64,000 nucleotides of DNA from NCBI RefSeq assembly GCF_037893185.1, contig NZ_CP140772.1, positions 4,650,001-4,714,000 on the forward strand, written 5' to 3'. The position numbers and the translations under genes were made by a program. The notes under the pieces were generated by a model. It was not told where the DNA came from and ran no database searches. It saw only the letters and a list, made by a program, of their open reading frames with translations. Source of the stretch: Chitinophaga sp. 180180018-3. GTDB lineage: Bacteria > Bacteroidota > Bacteroidia > Chitinophagales > Chitinophagaceae. This document shows, piece by piece, positions 17,463-25,553 of this stretch (position 1 is its first letter; every line of letters starts with the position of its first letter).

Positions 17463-18170
17463 ATGAAGCAAAGCATGATCTTATTGCATGGACTATTCGG
17501 CGGGCTGAGTAACTGGGAAGGCGTTGTTGGACACTTTCAGACGAACTATGATATTCACATTCCTCCATTGCCTATATATGATCAGCATTCAGGCGACAAC
17601 CTCGAATTCCTGCTACAATTTCTCGAAAACTATATCTCTGCCGCCGGGCTCAGTAATGTAATACTTGTTGGAAATTCCCTTGGCGGACATATTGCTATTC
17701 TTTATGCTCACCGGCATCCTCATACGGTTGCTAAACTGGTGCTGACCGGCAGCTCCGGGTTATACGAAAATACCAGTATGGGCAGCTATCCCAAACGCGG
17801 CAACTACGCTTATATACGGGAAAGGGTGGAATACACTTTCTATGATCCTGCCACTGCCACAGATGCATTGGTAGCAGAAGTATTCCAGACTACTTCCAAT
17901 GCAAGGAAATGCTATAACATCGTGAAAATGGCTAAGTCGGCGCAAAGAAATTACGTAGGTGCTTTATTACCCGAAATACCCGTTAATACTTTACTGATAT
18001 GGGGAGAAGATGACAAAATAGCGCCACCGGATGTTGCGCGCGAATTCCAGCGACTGCTGCCGGATGCCACGCTGGTGATGCTGACGCAGTGCGGACATGC
18101 CCCAATGATGGAAAAACCTGAGGAGTTCAATCAGGTGCTGGAAGAGTTTCTGAAAGGCATGAAGAATTGA
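17463..18170 (+). CDS. Alpha/beta hydrolase
   Basis: Hydrolase of 235 aa without a signal peptide. The oxyanion motif LHGLFGG is near the start, the nucleophile elbow is VGNSLGGH, the acid is probably in LLIWGEDDKIAP, and the His is in QCGHAPMMEKPEEFNQVLEEFL, so the Ser-Asp-His triad is complete. This is the general esterase/C-C hydrolase type (MhpC/BioH-like) and the substrate cannot be told. It has its own -7 box and a CRP-like site upstream, and follows the Crp/Fnr regulator by 49 bp. Confidence 0.9.
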   Translation: MKQSMILLHGLFGGLSNWEGVVGHFQTNYDIHIPPLPIYDQHSGDNLEFLLQFLENYISAAGLSNVILVGNSLGGHIAILYAHRHPHTVAKLVLTGSSGLYENTSMGSYPKRGNYAYIRERVEYTFYDPATATDALVAEVFQTTSNARKCYNIVKMAKSAQRNYVGALLPEIPVNTLLIWGEDDKIAPPDVAREFQRLLPDATLVMLTQCGHAPMMEKPEEFNQVLEEFLKGMKN

Positions 18171-18190
18171 TCATTCTTCATGCCTTATTT

Positions 18191-19057
18191 TCAATGCTTA
18201 ACTCTCAGCTTCCTATATCCTACCCAACCAACGATTCCTGCAATCACAAAAGGCCAGATGCTCACGAAGAAAAGCAGGATATTGCGCAGCACTTCCGCGC
18301 CCGTGCGCAGTGAAGTAGCCAGCTCCGTGCCAAATCCGGCACGACTCGCTCTGTCGGGGTTGAATAGTATCTGAACATCTGCTACCTGTGGTTGAAACAA
18401 TTGTACGGTAAAGGTGGAATACGCCGCCTGGTCGAGTATGGAAAGGTTTTCCACCCGGCGATTCACAACTGCTGCATCCTGATTGTCTTTGTACTCGGCT
18501 ACATCCACCGCAGTACCGTTTTTTGCAGGCACTACTTTTTCGTTGGCAGCGCTCTTCCCGCGCTGTTCATTTCTCAGTGCATTGGCCAGATATTTCATCG
18601 TTGCATCTTCATTCTTCTTTATGCGATGATCAATGAAAGCAGCCATAGCAGTGAGTGAATAAACAACTGAATCCAGCTTATCTTCCGGCACCCGCAATGT
18701 TAGGGTTGCTACCGGAGTATATAGCTGTACGCTCTTGATAGAGTCCACCGAATAAGGCAGACTGTAATGCGCCACAGATTCATTCTGCAGATTACTTTCT
18801 ACTACCACACCATCCAGCCGGTTAACAAGCTGCTCTATGCTGGAGGTAGCGGCAAATACATTGCTGACACGACATCGCACGTCGGCCGATTTAATTCTTT
18901 TGCGGGAGCCGGAATTAAGACTGGTACTGATATCCTGTGCAAAGGCAGTGGAGTCTGCCGTGGATGCCATTGCTTTTACCAGATCAGATTCCTTCATATT
19001 GGAGCAGGCACAGAGTGCCAACAGGGGTATACCCAGGTAATAGAATGATAGGCGCAT
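18191..19057 (-). CDS. DUF4349 domain-containing lipoprotein
   Basis: Lipoprotein of 288 aa: signal MRLSFYYLGIPLLALCACSN with a lipobox Cys, then a DUF4349 domain with the typical RIKSADVRCRVSNV..ATSSIEQLVNRLDGVVVESNLQ opening and the LTLRVPEDKLDSVVYSL block. A coiled-coil stretch follows, and the C-terminus carries one membrane segment (ILLFFVSIWPFVIAGIVGWVGY) and a basic tail. The frame is open for another 89 codons upstream, but that part runs into the divergent AraC gene and lacks sense, so the start is at 19057. Function unknown; the family is envelope-located. Confidence 0.85.
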   Translation of the reverse strand: MRLSFYYLGIPLLALCACSNMKESDLVKAMASTADSTAFAQDISTSLNSGSRKRIKSADVRCRVSNVFAATSSIEQLVNRLDGVVVESNLQNESVAHYSLPYSVDSIKSVQLYTPVATLTLRVPEDKLDSVVYSLTAMAAFIDHRIKKNEDATMKYLANALRNEQRGKSAANEKVVPAKNGTAVDVAEYKDNQDAAVVNRRVENLSILDQAAYSTFTVQLFQPQVADVQILFNPDRASRAGFGTELATSLRTGAEVLRNILLFFVSIWPFVIAGIVGWVGYRKLRVKH

Positions 19058-19162
19058 AACAGGAAATTTACCCTTTATACATTTACCGGAAAAAGGTAAC
19101 CTTTCCAATTTGTTAAAATGCGGAACATGTAAAATTGGTGTATCTTTATTATCATTTACATT

Positions 19163-19564
19163 ATGCCAGTACTTCCGCAAAAATACCAGACGAGAAAAGC
19201 AGCCATCACCGAAGCGTTCATCGCAGCCGTGAATAAACATATAGATCAGATCCTGACAGGCGAGGCAGACCGGATGTATCACATCCGGGATTTTGCGGCA
19301 CTGATGTTTATTCATCCGGTGCATCTCAGTAATACGATTAAGTTACATACAGGTTATGCGCCCTGCTATTTTTTTGAGAACCGTGTGATGGAAGAAGCCA
19401 GGAAGATGTTGCAGGATCCCGGGCTGAGCATTGCATCCATCGCCGGGAAACTGACGTTCGATAATTCCAATTTCACTAAATTCTTCAAACGGTTCGAAGG
19501 TGTGACGCCTTCGCAATACAGGCAGCAGCTGTCAGAGGTAGCGTTGCAGGTAGATCGGTTTTAG
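19163..19564 (+). CDS. Short AraC-type DNA-binding protein
   Basis: Protein of 133 aa that is almost entirely an AraC double helix-turn-helix: YHIRDFAALMFIHPVHLSNTIKLHTGYAPCYFFENRVMEEARKMLQ, then LSIASIAGKLTFDNSNFTKFFKRFEGVTPSQYRQQ. It lacks a sensor domain, so control must come through its own abundance or a partner. A possible -7 box TATCTTTA lies at 19141-19148. Its 3' end overlaps by 33 bp the 3' end of the convergent gene. Confidence 0.85.
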   Translation: MPVLPQKYQTRKAAITEAFIAAVNKHIDQILTGEADRMYHIRDFAALMFIHPVHLSNTIKLHTGYAPCYFFENRVMEEARKMLQDPGLSIASIAGKLTFDNSNFTKFFKRFEGVTPSQYRQQLSEVALQVDRF

Positions 19565-20020
19565 AAAGTAATAATTATTCAACACCCTGTTATCAAACAG
19601 GTCGCCATCATCGAAATAAAATCCATTGGTGAACTCCGTCTTCGAATTCACCTGCACCTTCCCCGTCGTATGCTCCATAATAAAATACACCGGTATGATC
19701 ACGTAATAGTGGCCGCTTTTACCGGTAAATTTATTCCATTTTATGTCCACTTCTTTCAGATGAAACAGGCGTGGTTTAAGATCACTGGCTACGTTCGTAG
19801 AGCAGTCGAGCTTAACGATAGCACCCTGCTCTATTTCTGCTTTCATTGAAAAAGCCAGACTCGCTGTACCGCCTCTCATCGGGGCCAGCGCAGAATCAAT
19901 AAAACGGGTCAGTTGCTGATAGGTGTTATTAAAAAAAAGCGGTTGCTGAGCGCGGACAACAGTATTTGGAAATCCGGCTGTCATAATGAGGATAACAATA
20001 TAGAAACAGTTAAATTTCAT
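19532..20020 (-). CDS. Secreted protein of unknown function
   Basis: I do not recognise a family. The 162-aa product begins with a signal peptide (MKFNCFYIVILIMTAGFPNTVVRAQ, cleavage after about residue 25) and has no membrane segment or lipobox. The mature part is rich in beta-strand-like segments (IVKLDCSTNV, YYVIIPVYFIMEH, VQVNSKTEF). The last 33 bp overlap the convergent AraC gene. The signal peptide and stable frame make it a likely real gene. Confidence 0.65.
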   Translation of the reverse strand: MKFNCFYIVILIMTAGFPNTVVRAQQPLFFNNTYQQLTRFIDSALAPMRGGTASLAFSMKAEIEQGAIVKLDCSTNVASDLKPRLFHLKEVDIKWNKFTGKSGHYYVIIPVYFIMEHTTGKVQVNSKTEFTNGFYFDDGDLFDNRVLNNYYFLKPIYLQRYL

Positions 20021-20194
20021 AGTGCCATTTTTTCACTTAACATGAAATAACGTTAACGCCTACTCTGTTTATACTATAAGTTACGATTTCTTTAGCCTAA
20101 AAAAACGAGTGCCGGAAAAAAACGTAAAGATTATTGAATGGCATCATATTGTATATAGCAGGGAAATGATATTTTATCCTGCCCGAAAAAAAAA

Positions 20195-20225
20195 TTTGGT
20201 AGCTTGAATTTAAAGCCTACTTTTA
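20195..20225 (+). promoter_or_regulatory. Promoter of the TetR repressor gene
   Basis: TTTG at 20195-20198 and TACTTTTA at 20218-20225 are separated by 19 nt, the standard -33/-7 layout of Bacteroidota. The repressor operator follows 3 nt later, where it would cover the transcription start. Confidence 0.6.
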
Positions 20226-20228
20226 CAT

Positions 20229-20242
20229 ACCAAATGGTCGGT
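20229..20242. promoter_or_regulatory. TetR-type operator in the repressor's own promoter
   Basis: ACCAAATGGTCGGT shares 11 of 13 core positions with the two operators at 21002-21014 and 21105-21117 region copies (ACCGAACGGTCGG). It lies between the -7 box and the ATG at 20248, which fits autorepression. Confidence 0.6.
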
Positions 20243-20247
20243 TTACA

Positions 20248-20859
20248 ATGAATGATACGAGAGAGCATATACTGACTACTTCGTTGAAATTATTTCTCCA
20301 GAAGAATTTCAAAGAGGTAACCATGAAAGAGATAGTGACAGAAACGGGTATGTCGAAAGGCGCATTCTATCATTATTTCAGCAGTAAGGAACAGGTTTTT
20401 GAAGAAGTGATTAATTTCTTCTATGGAGATATGATGACGGTGAAATACGAACAGTTCTCCAAAGAATCGCTGCGTGATTTTTATATTGGCTACCTGGCGT
20501 ATATGGATCGGAAAATGAAGGAAGCAAAATATGCAGTTGGGGCAGATGGCCAGAAGAGCTTTGTCAGCAACCATTACATGCTCATCTTCGATGCGATGAA
20601 GATATTGCCGAAATTCAGGGAAGAACATTTGATAAGGCAACGGGAGGAAATCAGGGCATGGACGGAGATCGTGAAAATCGCCAGGAAAAAAAACGAAATA
20701 AAAACTCAGATGACAGACGCCCAGGTAGCGAAGATGTTTGTATATGTCGGCGATGGACTGGGAGTTAACACCATCGTTTCCGGGTCGCTGGATCGTATAC
20801 AGAAAGAACTGATACCGCTTTGGGAGGGATTGTATAAGATGCTTTCCGGAAGGGAATAG
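20248..20859 (+). CDS. TetR-family repressor of the efflux operon
   Basis: Regulator of 203 aa. The N-terminal helix-turn-helix is standard (TREHILTTSLKLFLQKNFKEVTMKEIVTETGMSKGAFYHYFSSKEQVFEEVINFFY). The C-terminal 140 residues are helical and form the ligand and dimer part. It stands upstream of the HlyD-EmrB-TolC operon on the same strand; similar palindromes occur before both it and that operon, so it is probably the drug-responsive repressor of the pump and of itself. A terminator with a 7-bp stem ends its transcript. Confidence 0.9.
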   Translation: MNDTREHILTTSLKLFLQKNFKEVTMKEIVTETGMSKGAFYHYFSSKEQVFEEVINFFYGDMMTVKYEQFSKESLRDFYIGYLAYMDRKMKEAKYAVGADGQKSFVSNHYMLIFDAMKILPKFREEHLIRQREEIRAWTEIVKIARKKNEIKTQMTDAQVAKMFVYVGDGLGVNTIVSGSLDRIQKELIPLWEGLYKMLSGRE

Positions 20860-20879
20860 CCGGTAAAGATGTTTGTTAG

Positions 20880-20971
20880 TTTGCATCTGATATAATGGAA
20901 TAGATATTTATGATGGGGATTATCCGGCGGCCATAAGCACGCCGTTTGCGTCTGATATAATGGAATGGATA
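20880..20971. repeat. 27-bp direct repeat pair after the TetR gene
   Basis: Two near-identical 27-bp copies (20880-20906 and 20945-20971, two mismatches) share the core TCTGATATAATGGAAT and are 65 bp apart. The second copy supplies the left arm of the terminator at 20962-20986; the first has no matching right arm. A partial duplication of the terminator region is the simplest reading. Confidence 0.6.
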
Positions 20972-20986
20972 CGCCATTCCTTTTTT
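20962..20986 (+). terminator. Intrinsic terminator of the TetR gene
   Basis: Perfect 7-bp stem GGAATGG / CCATTCC with loop ATACG, directly followed by six T residues. It separates the repressor gene from the efflux operon promoter region. Confidence 0.8.
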
Positions 20987-20997
20987 AAGACAGGTTC

Positions 20998-21020
20998 ACA
21001 TACCGAACGGTCGGAATTTA
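20998..21020. promoter_or_regulatory. TetR-type operator copy 1 before the efflux operon
   Basis: The 23-bp sequence containing ACCGAACGGTCGG (CCGA-N4-TCGG inverted repeat) occurs again without any change at 21101-21123. Spacing between copies is 103 bp, close to a whole number of helical turns, so two dimers could sit on the same face. The TetR protein encoded upstream is the likely ligand. Confidence 0.65.
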
Positions 21021-21100
21021 GATATTATTTATGAAGATTTTTTGCCCGTAGGAAAAACTCCCTGCCGGCCGGGGAGAGATTTGTCTTTTTATGCGCGGTT

Positions 21101-21123
21101 ACATACCGAACGGTCGGAATTTA
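21101..21123. promoter_or_regulatory. TetR-type operator copy 2 before the efflux operon
   Basis: Identical over 23 bp to the copy at 20998-21020 and 74 bp before the hlyD-like start codon. A TTTG at 21080-21083 lies 20 nt before this operator and may be a -33 element that the bound repressor would occlude; no clear -7 box is seen. Confidence 0.65.
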
Positions 21124-21197
21124 ATCATCCCCCAATAACTATCGACAGAAACAAAACACCATAATATCCAATGCCATCAAACGAATAAACATCTCTT

Positions 21198-22265
21198 ATG
21201 AAAAAGAAGCACATACGGCTATTCATTCTCTCCGCCGTCATCGCCATTGCAGCAGGCACCGGTGCCTACTTCATTATAAAGGACAGGGCCTACGCCAGTA
21301 CCGATAACGCGCAGGTCGACGGTGACATCGTTGCCATCCGTTCCGGGGTCACCTCCTGGGTAGAAGCCATCCGGTTCAGTGATAACCAGCCGGTGAAAAA
21401 GGGAGATACCCTGGTAATACTCAATACGGTTGCATTAGCCGCTAAAGTACAACAGGCTGTTGCCTTACTGGAAAATGCAGCACAAAACCTCAACACTGCT
21501 GATCTGCGCGCCCTTGCCAGCAGCCGCAATGCCAATGCCTCGCTGCTGAACACGGTATCAGATCAGCAAACCATTGCTGCCGCAAAAGCGAACCTGGATA
21601 AAGCCAGCCACGACATGGATCGTTCCACCGCACTGCTCAGTATCAGGGCTACTACCCAACAACAGCAGGAAGCTGTAAAAACCGCATGGTTGCTGGCAAA
21701 AGCCGACTATGAAAAAGCCGTCAGCCGCGAAAAAAGTACGTCGACCACCTCAGCAGGACTGGAAATACAGGCCCGGGCAGAACACCGCCAGATTTCCGCG
21801 ACCCAGGCACTCGTGCAGCAACGCCGCGCTGAACTGAAACTCGCTGAGGATGACCTGAGCCATGCCTGTGTACTCGCACCCTTCGATGGATTTGTCACTA
21901 AACGAAGCATTAAAGAAGGGCAATATGTAAGCGCCGGCCAAACGCTCTTTGCCCTCATCGATACCCGTAACATCTGGGTGACAGCTAATTTTAAGGAAAC
22001 AGAACTCAGGAAGATAAAAACCGGGCAACCAGTCGAAATCACACTGGACGCCTATCCCGACACCCCGCTATCGGGCCGCGTAGCCTCGTTTTCCGGTGCT
22101 ACCGGTGCAAAGTTCTCCCTGCTCCCACCTGACAATGCCACCGGTAATTTTATCAAAATCACGCAGCGATTTCCCATTCGGATCGCTATTGATAACATGG
22201 CTGCCTCTCGCATCAGTTCCCTGTTCCCGGGACTAAGCGCTTTTGTAAAGATCAACATCAGGTAA
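21198..22265 (+). CDS. emrA: HlyD/EmrA-family periplasmic adaptor of the efflux pump
   Basis: Membrane-fusion protein of 355 aa joining the inner-membrane exporter to the outer-membrane channel. One N-terminal anchor (about 6-26), then a lipoyl half (YASTDNAQVDGDIVAIRSGVTSWV), a long coiled-coil hairpin rich in Ala, Gln and Glu (about 85-215), the second lipoyl half (APFDGFVTKRSIKEGQYVSAGQTLFALID), and a beta-barrel domain (ITLDAYPDTPLSGRVASFSG). The arrangement is that of EmrA. Its stop is 1 bp from the start of the exporter gene, so translation is coupled. Under the operators described upstream. Confidence 0.93.
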   Translation: MKKKHIRLFILSAVIAIAAGTGAYFIIKDRAYASTDNAQVDGDIVAIRSGVTSWVEAIRFSDNQPVKKGDTLVILNTVALAAKVQQAVALLENAAQNLNTADLRALASSRNANASLLNTVSDQQTIAAAKANLDKASHDMDRSTALLSIRATTQQQQEAVKTAWLLAKADYEKAVSREKSTSTTSAGLEIQARAEHRQISATQALVQQRRAELKLAEDDLSHACVLAPFDGFVTKRSIKEGQYVSAGQTLFALIDTRNIWVTANFKETELRKIKTGQPVEITLDAYPDTPLSGRVASFSGATGAKFSLLPPDNATGNFIKITQRFPIRIAIDNMAASRISSLFPGLSAFVKINIR

Positions 22266-22266
22266 T

Positions 22267-23832
22267 ATGAATACTCCTGCACTCACCTACCCTACCGGCG
22301 CTGCCAGATGGATTTTGCTGGCCACCGCCGTTTCCTGCGCCATGCTTGAGCTGATTGACACAACCGTGGTAAACGTATCACTAAGGGAAATCAGCGGCAA
22401 TATAGGCGCTACTACTACCGAAATCGCCTGGGTGATTACTGCTTACAGTATCGCCAATGTCATTGTTATTCCGTTGTCGGGGATGTTATCGAATCTCTTT
22501 GGCCGGAAGCTTTATTTCACCTGCTCCGTTGCCATCTTTACGCTATCGTCTTTTATGTGTGGCTGTTCCACCAGCCTGTGGGTGCTGGTGGGCTGGCGCT
22601 TCATACAAGGCATAGGCGGCGGCGGCTTATTGTCGACCGCTCAAAGCATCATCATGGATGCCTTTCCACCGGAACAACGTACCACCGGCTTAATGGTTTT
22701 CGGTCTGGGTGTCATACTCGGACCCTCCTTCGGCCCCGTACTTGGCGGCTATATCACCGACAATTTCTCCTGGCACTGGATCTTCTTCCTCAATGTGCCT
22801 ATCGGCGTAATTGCGGCCTTCCTTTCGTGGAAATACGTACAAGATCTCCCCGGGGTGGAAAAACCGCGTATCGATCTGGCAGGTATTATTTTCCTTGCGA
22901 TAGGTGTGGGATCACTTCAGTATATACTGGAAGAAGGTACTACCGCCGACTGGTTCGCCAGCAGCGAGATCACATTCTTCTTTATATTATCGATGATTGG
23001 ACTGATTGCCTTTGTTATAAGGGAATTCAGTATAGATTATCCGGCCGTGAACCTGCGGCTGTACCGAAACTTCAACCTGGCTATGGGCAGCCTGATGAAC
23101 CTGATTGTAGGCATTATCATGACCGGCACGTTGTTCATCTTTCCATTGTTCGTACAGGTATCGCTGGGCTGGACAGCCACACAAACCGGTGCTTTCATGA
23201 TCCCTGGTATGCTGATGACCATTGTAGGGATGATGATTGCCAGGAAAACCACTGAGAAAGGGCTCCATCCCAAGGTCATTATTCTCACCGGCCTGGCGCT
23301 GACGGTGATATACCTGGTAATGCTTTCCTTTTCCTCGCCCGATTCCAACGGGCGCCATTTCTTCTGGCCATTCATGCTGAGAGGTGTTGGCGCTGTGATG
23401 ATGGTGATGCCGGTGCTGGGACTGGCAACGGCCGGACTTACCGGCAAGGATCTGGCGCAGGCGGTAGGCTTATCGAATATGCTCCGCCAACTGGGTGGTG
23501 CAGTGGGTGTAGCACTCATGAATATTTATATCAGTCATGAAAATGCCTTCGTGCGGAACAACATGATTTCCGCCATCAGTCCTTATAACCCGGTCAGTAC
23601 CTCCTATGTGAACAGCATTGCCGAAGGAATGTCCGGAAATGGCTACGGGCCTGATGAAGCCAAGCAACTGGCCTGGCAGCTCACCGATGCTGCTCTCCAG
23701 AAACAAATGCTGCTGGTGAGCTACAATCACGGATTTATGATGGTAGGCCTGCTGATGCTGCTGGCTGTACCAGTTATACTCATGATACGGCATCAGCCAG
23801 CGAAGGGTGCTGCCGTGATGGATGCTCATTGA
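22267..23832 (+). CDS. emrB: DHA2-family MFS drug exporter, EmrB type
   Basis: Proton-driven inner-membrane exporter of 521 aa with 14 membrane segments. It carries MLELIDTTVVNVSLREISGNIGATTTEIAWVITAYSIANVIVIPLSGMLS, the motif A loop NLFGRKLYF, and motif C GVILGPSFGPVLGGYITDNFSW. Middle gene of the hlyD-emrB-tolC operon, so it should export amphipathic toxic compounds straight out of the cell. It resembles the solitary exporter at 12583 but is clearly a separate paralogue. Confidence 0.94.
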   Translation: MNTPALTYPTGAARWILLATAVSCAMLELIDTTVVNVSLREISGNIGATTTEIAWVITAYSIANVIVIPLSGMLSNLFGRKLYFTCSVAIFTLSSFMCGCSTSLWVLVGWRFIQGIGGGGLLSTAQSIIMDAFPPEQRTTGLMVFGLGVILGPSFGPVLGGYITDNFSWHWIFFLNVPIGVIAAFLSWKYVQDLPGVEKPRIDLAGIIFLAIGVGSLQYILEEGTTADWFASSEITFFFILSMIGLIAFVIREFSIDYPAVNLRLYRNFNLAMGSLMNLIVGIIMTGTLFIFPLFVQVSLGWTATQTGAFMIPGMLMTIVGMMIARKTTEKGLHPKVIILTGLALTVIYLVMLSFSSPDSNGRHFFWPFMLRGVGAVMMVMPVLGLATAGLTGKDLAQAVGLSNMLRQLGGAVGVALMNIYISHENAFVRNNMISAISPYNPVSTSYVNSIAEGMSGNGYGPDEAKQLAWQLTDAALQKQMLLVSYNHGFMMVGLLMLLAVPVILMIRHQPAKGAAVMDAH

Positions 23833-23854
23833 TCAAGACTTTAAACACAATTAC

Positions 23855-25156
23855 ATGAAGAAGATCTTCCTCATCATATGCCTTGCCGCCACGATGAACA
23901 CCCGGGCCCAGGAAAAACTAAGTCTGCAAAAAGCGATATCCACCGGGCTGGCTAACCGTTACGATATGCAAGCCAATAAATACAACATCTCTATAAGCAG
24001 TAATACCCTGCAGAAGAACCGTAAAGCCTGGATCCCGGATATCAGGGTCGATGGCTCCGTCCGATACAATACACAGCTGCAGGCTACTTTTGTGCCGGCT
24101 GGTTTCGGCGGGCTCGACAAGCCCAAACTGCTGGCGCTGGGCGCAAAAAACGCTACTATATTTGGGGTTTCCCTGGATCAGCCGGTATTGCAACCGTCGA
24201 TAAATACAGATATCAGCATTGCCCGCACCCAGCTGGAACTGCAACGCGAGCGTAACCGGGCCGACGAAATCAATATCTCGGTACTGATTGCCACGGCCTA
24301 TTACAATGTATTGCTGAAAAAACTGCAGCAGGAAATTGCGCTTCACAACGAGTGGCGCTTCGGGAAATATTATACCCTTGCGGAAGGCAGGTACAAACAG
24401 GGAGCACTCATTGAAACTGATTACCTGCGGGCGCAGCTGGATCTGGAAAATGCAAAACTCATCTGCATGAATACGAGCCAGGATTATCTGCTTGCGATGA
24501 ATGAGTTAAAATACCAGATGAATCTGCCGGATACCACCGGTATAACGCTAACGGATACACTCCGCAACAACGGACAACCGATAATTGCGGATGACAGCCA
24601 ATATGCCAACCGCACTGAAATAAAGCAACTACATCTCGAGGAAACCGGTAACCGGTTGCAGCTGAGGAAAGCATTTCAATATGCCATCCCGGTTATTGCA
24701 TTGACTGCTAACTATTCCCAGCAATACCTCTACAACGATTTCAAATATACACAACAGGAATGGTGGATGCCCTTTAGCTACGCAGGCGTTAAAATCAGCA
24801 TCCCCATTTCAGGAAATATCAAAAATCATCACGACATACAACAATACCAGCTAAAGTCGAAGCAACTATCGGCCCGGCTGCTCCAGCAAACAGCAGACGT
24901 AAAATTTGAAATACAGCAAACGGCAACGGCCCTGAACAATGCCTTGCGCAGCATGCAAACAACACAGAAAAACTACGAGTTGTCGGAAAAAATATTCAGA
25001 CAGCAACAAGCGGAATTTACATTGGGCAGTTTCTCTTACGACAACCTGCTGGAAACAGAAAGATCCATTAACAATGCAGAAGAACAATATATCAAATCGG
25101 CGTACGAATACCTGATGGCGCAAATCAGGTACAGGAAGGCGATCAACGGATTTTAG
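23855..25156 (+). CDS. TolC-family outer membrane efflux channel
   Basis: Outer-membrane channel of 433 aa, third gene of the pump operon, 22 bp after emrB. Signal peptide MKKIFLIICLAATMNTRAQ, then two repeats of the TolC fold: LSLQKAISTGLANRYDMQANKYNISIS near the start, and the coiled-coil segments ISVLIATAYYNVLLKKLQQEIALHNEW and AEFTLGSFSYDNLLETERSINNAEEQYIKSAYEYLMAQIRYRKAI at the end. I chose the ATG at 23855 because the frame before it (from 23822) overlaps emrB and does not look like a signal region. Stops 7 bp from the convergent zinc-ribbon gene. Confidence 0.92.
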   Translation: MKKIFLIICLAATMNTRAQEKLSLQKAISTGLANRYDMQANKYNISISSNTLQKNRKAWIPDIRVDGSVRYNTQLQATFVPAGFGGLDKPKLLALGAKNATIFGVSLDQPVLQPSINTDISIARTQLELQRERNRADEINISVLIATAYYNVLLKKLQQEIALHNEWRFGKYYTLAEGRYKQGALIETDYLRAQLDLENAKLICMNTSQDYLLAMNELKYQMNLPDTTGITLTDTLRNNGQPIIADDSQYANRTEIKQLHLEETGNRLQLRKAFQYAIPVIALTANYSQQYLYNDFKYTQQEWWMPFSYAGVKISIPISGNIKNHHDIQQYQLKSKQLSARLLQQTADVKFEIQQTATALNNALRSMQTTQKNYELSEKIFRQQQAEFTLGSFSYDNLLETERSINNAEEQYIKSAYEYLMAQIRYRKAINGF

Positions 25157-25163
25157 AGCACGC

Positions 25164-25550
25164 TTAATTCACTTCCAGCGGCATGTCGGGATCAGCGATA
25201 GGTATCTTACCTATCGCTGCAATCATTGCTATTATTTCTTCTTCAGTTGCAACGTTGTTCATCTTTTTCCGGGTAACAGCCGCCAGCTGACGGGGAGTTA
25301 CAAACAGTTCAGGAAACTCTTCATCTTCATAGGTGATATGCAGCGCTTCTTCCAGATCCATCAGCAAAGATGCAAAACCGGCAGCCCAATCGGTCTGCCG
25401 TATCATCAGGCTTATCTTTTCAATGGTTTCAGGTGGATTCACGGTTGTATGGCCACAGTGTTTGCAGGTTATCTGTGGCTGCGTCATCGCAGCGGGACTG
25501 AAATAATCCGTTTCTCCGCATTGCCCGCAGGTATATCGCATGGGTCCCAT
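25164..25550 (-). CDS. Zinc-ribbon protein of unknown function
   Basis: Small cytoplasmic protein (128 aa). The first 35 residues hold two CxxC pairs (C8/C11 and C29/C32) that form a zinc ribbon. The remainder is acidic and helical (MDLEEALHITYEDEEFPELFVTPRQLAAVTRKKMNN) with no family I can name. It starts 3 bp after the stop of the Gfo/Idh/MocA gene, so it is probably the last gene of that minus-strand operon. A second Met at residue 4 is an alternative start. Confidence 0.75.
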   Translation of the reverse strand: MGPMRYTCGQCGETDYFSPAAMTQPQITCKHCGHTTVNPPETIEKISLMIRQTDWAAGFASLLMDLEEALHITYEDEEFPELFVTPRQLAAVTRKKMNNVATEEEIIAMIAAIGKIPIADPDMPLEVN

Positions 25551-25553
25551 TGC

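Noticed and set aside
18191..19324. Long version (377 aa) of the DUF4349 gene
   Set aside because: The first 89 residues overlap the divergent AraC gene and do not look like protein; the lipoprotein signal starts at 19057.
20860..21197. Possible small gene in the 338-bp gap before the efflux operon
   Set aside because: Only repeats, a terminator and operators are seen; no frame with a plausible start and coding pattern.
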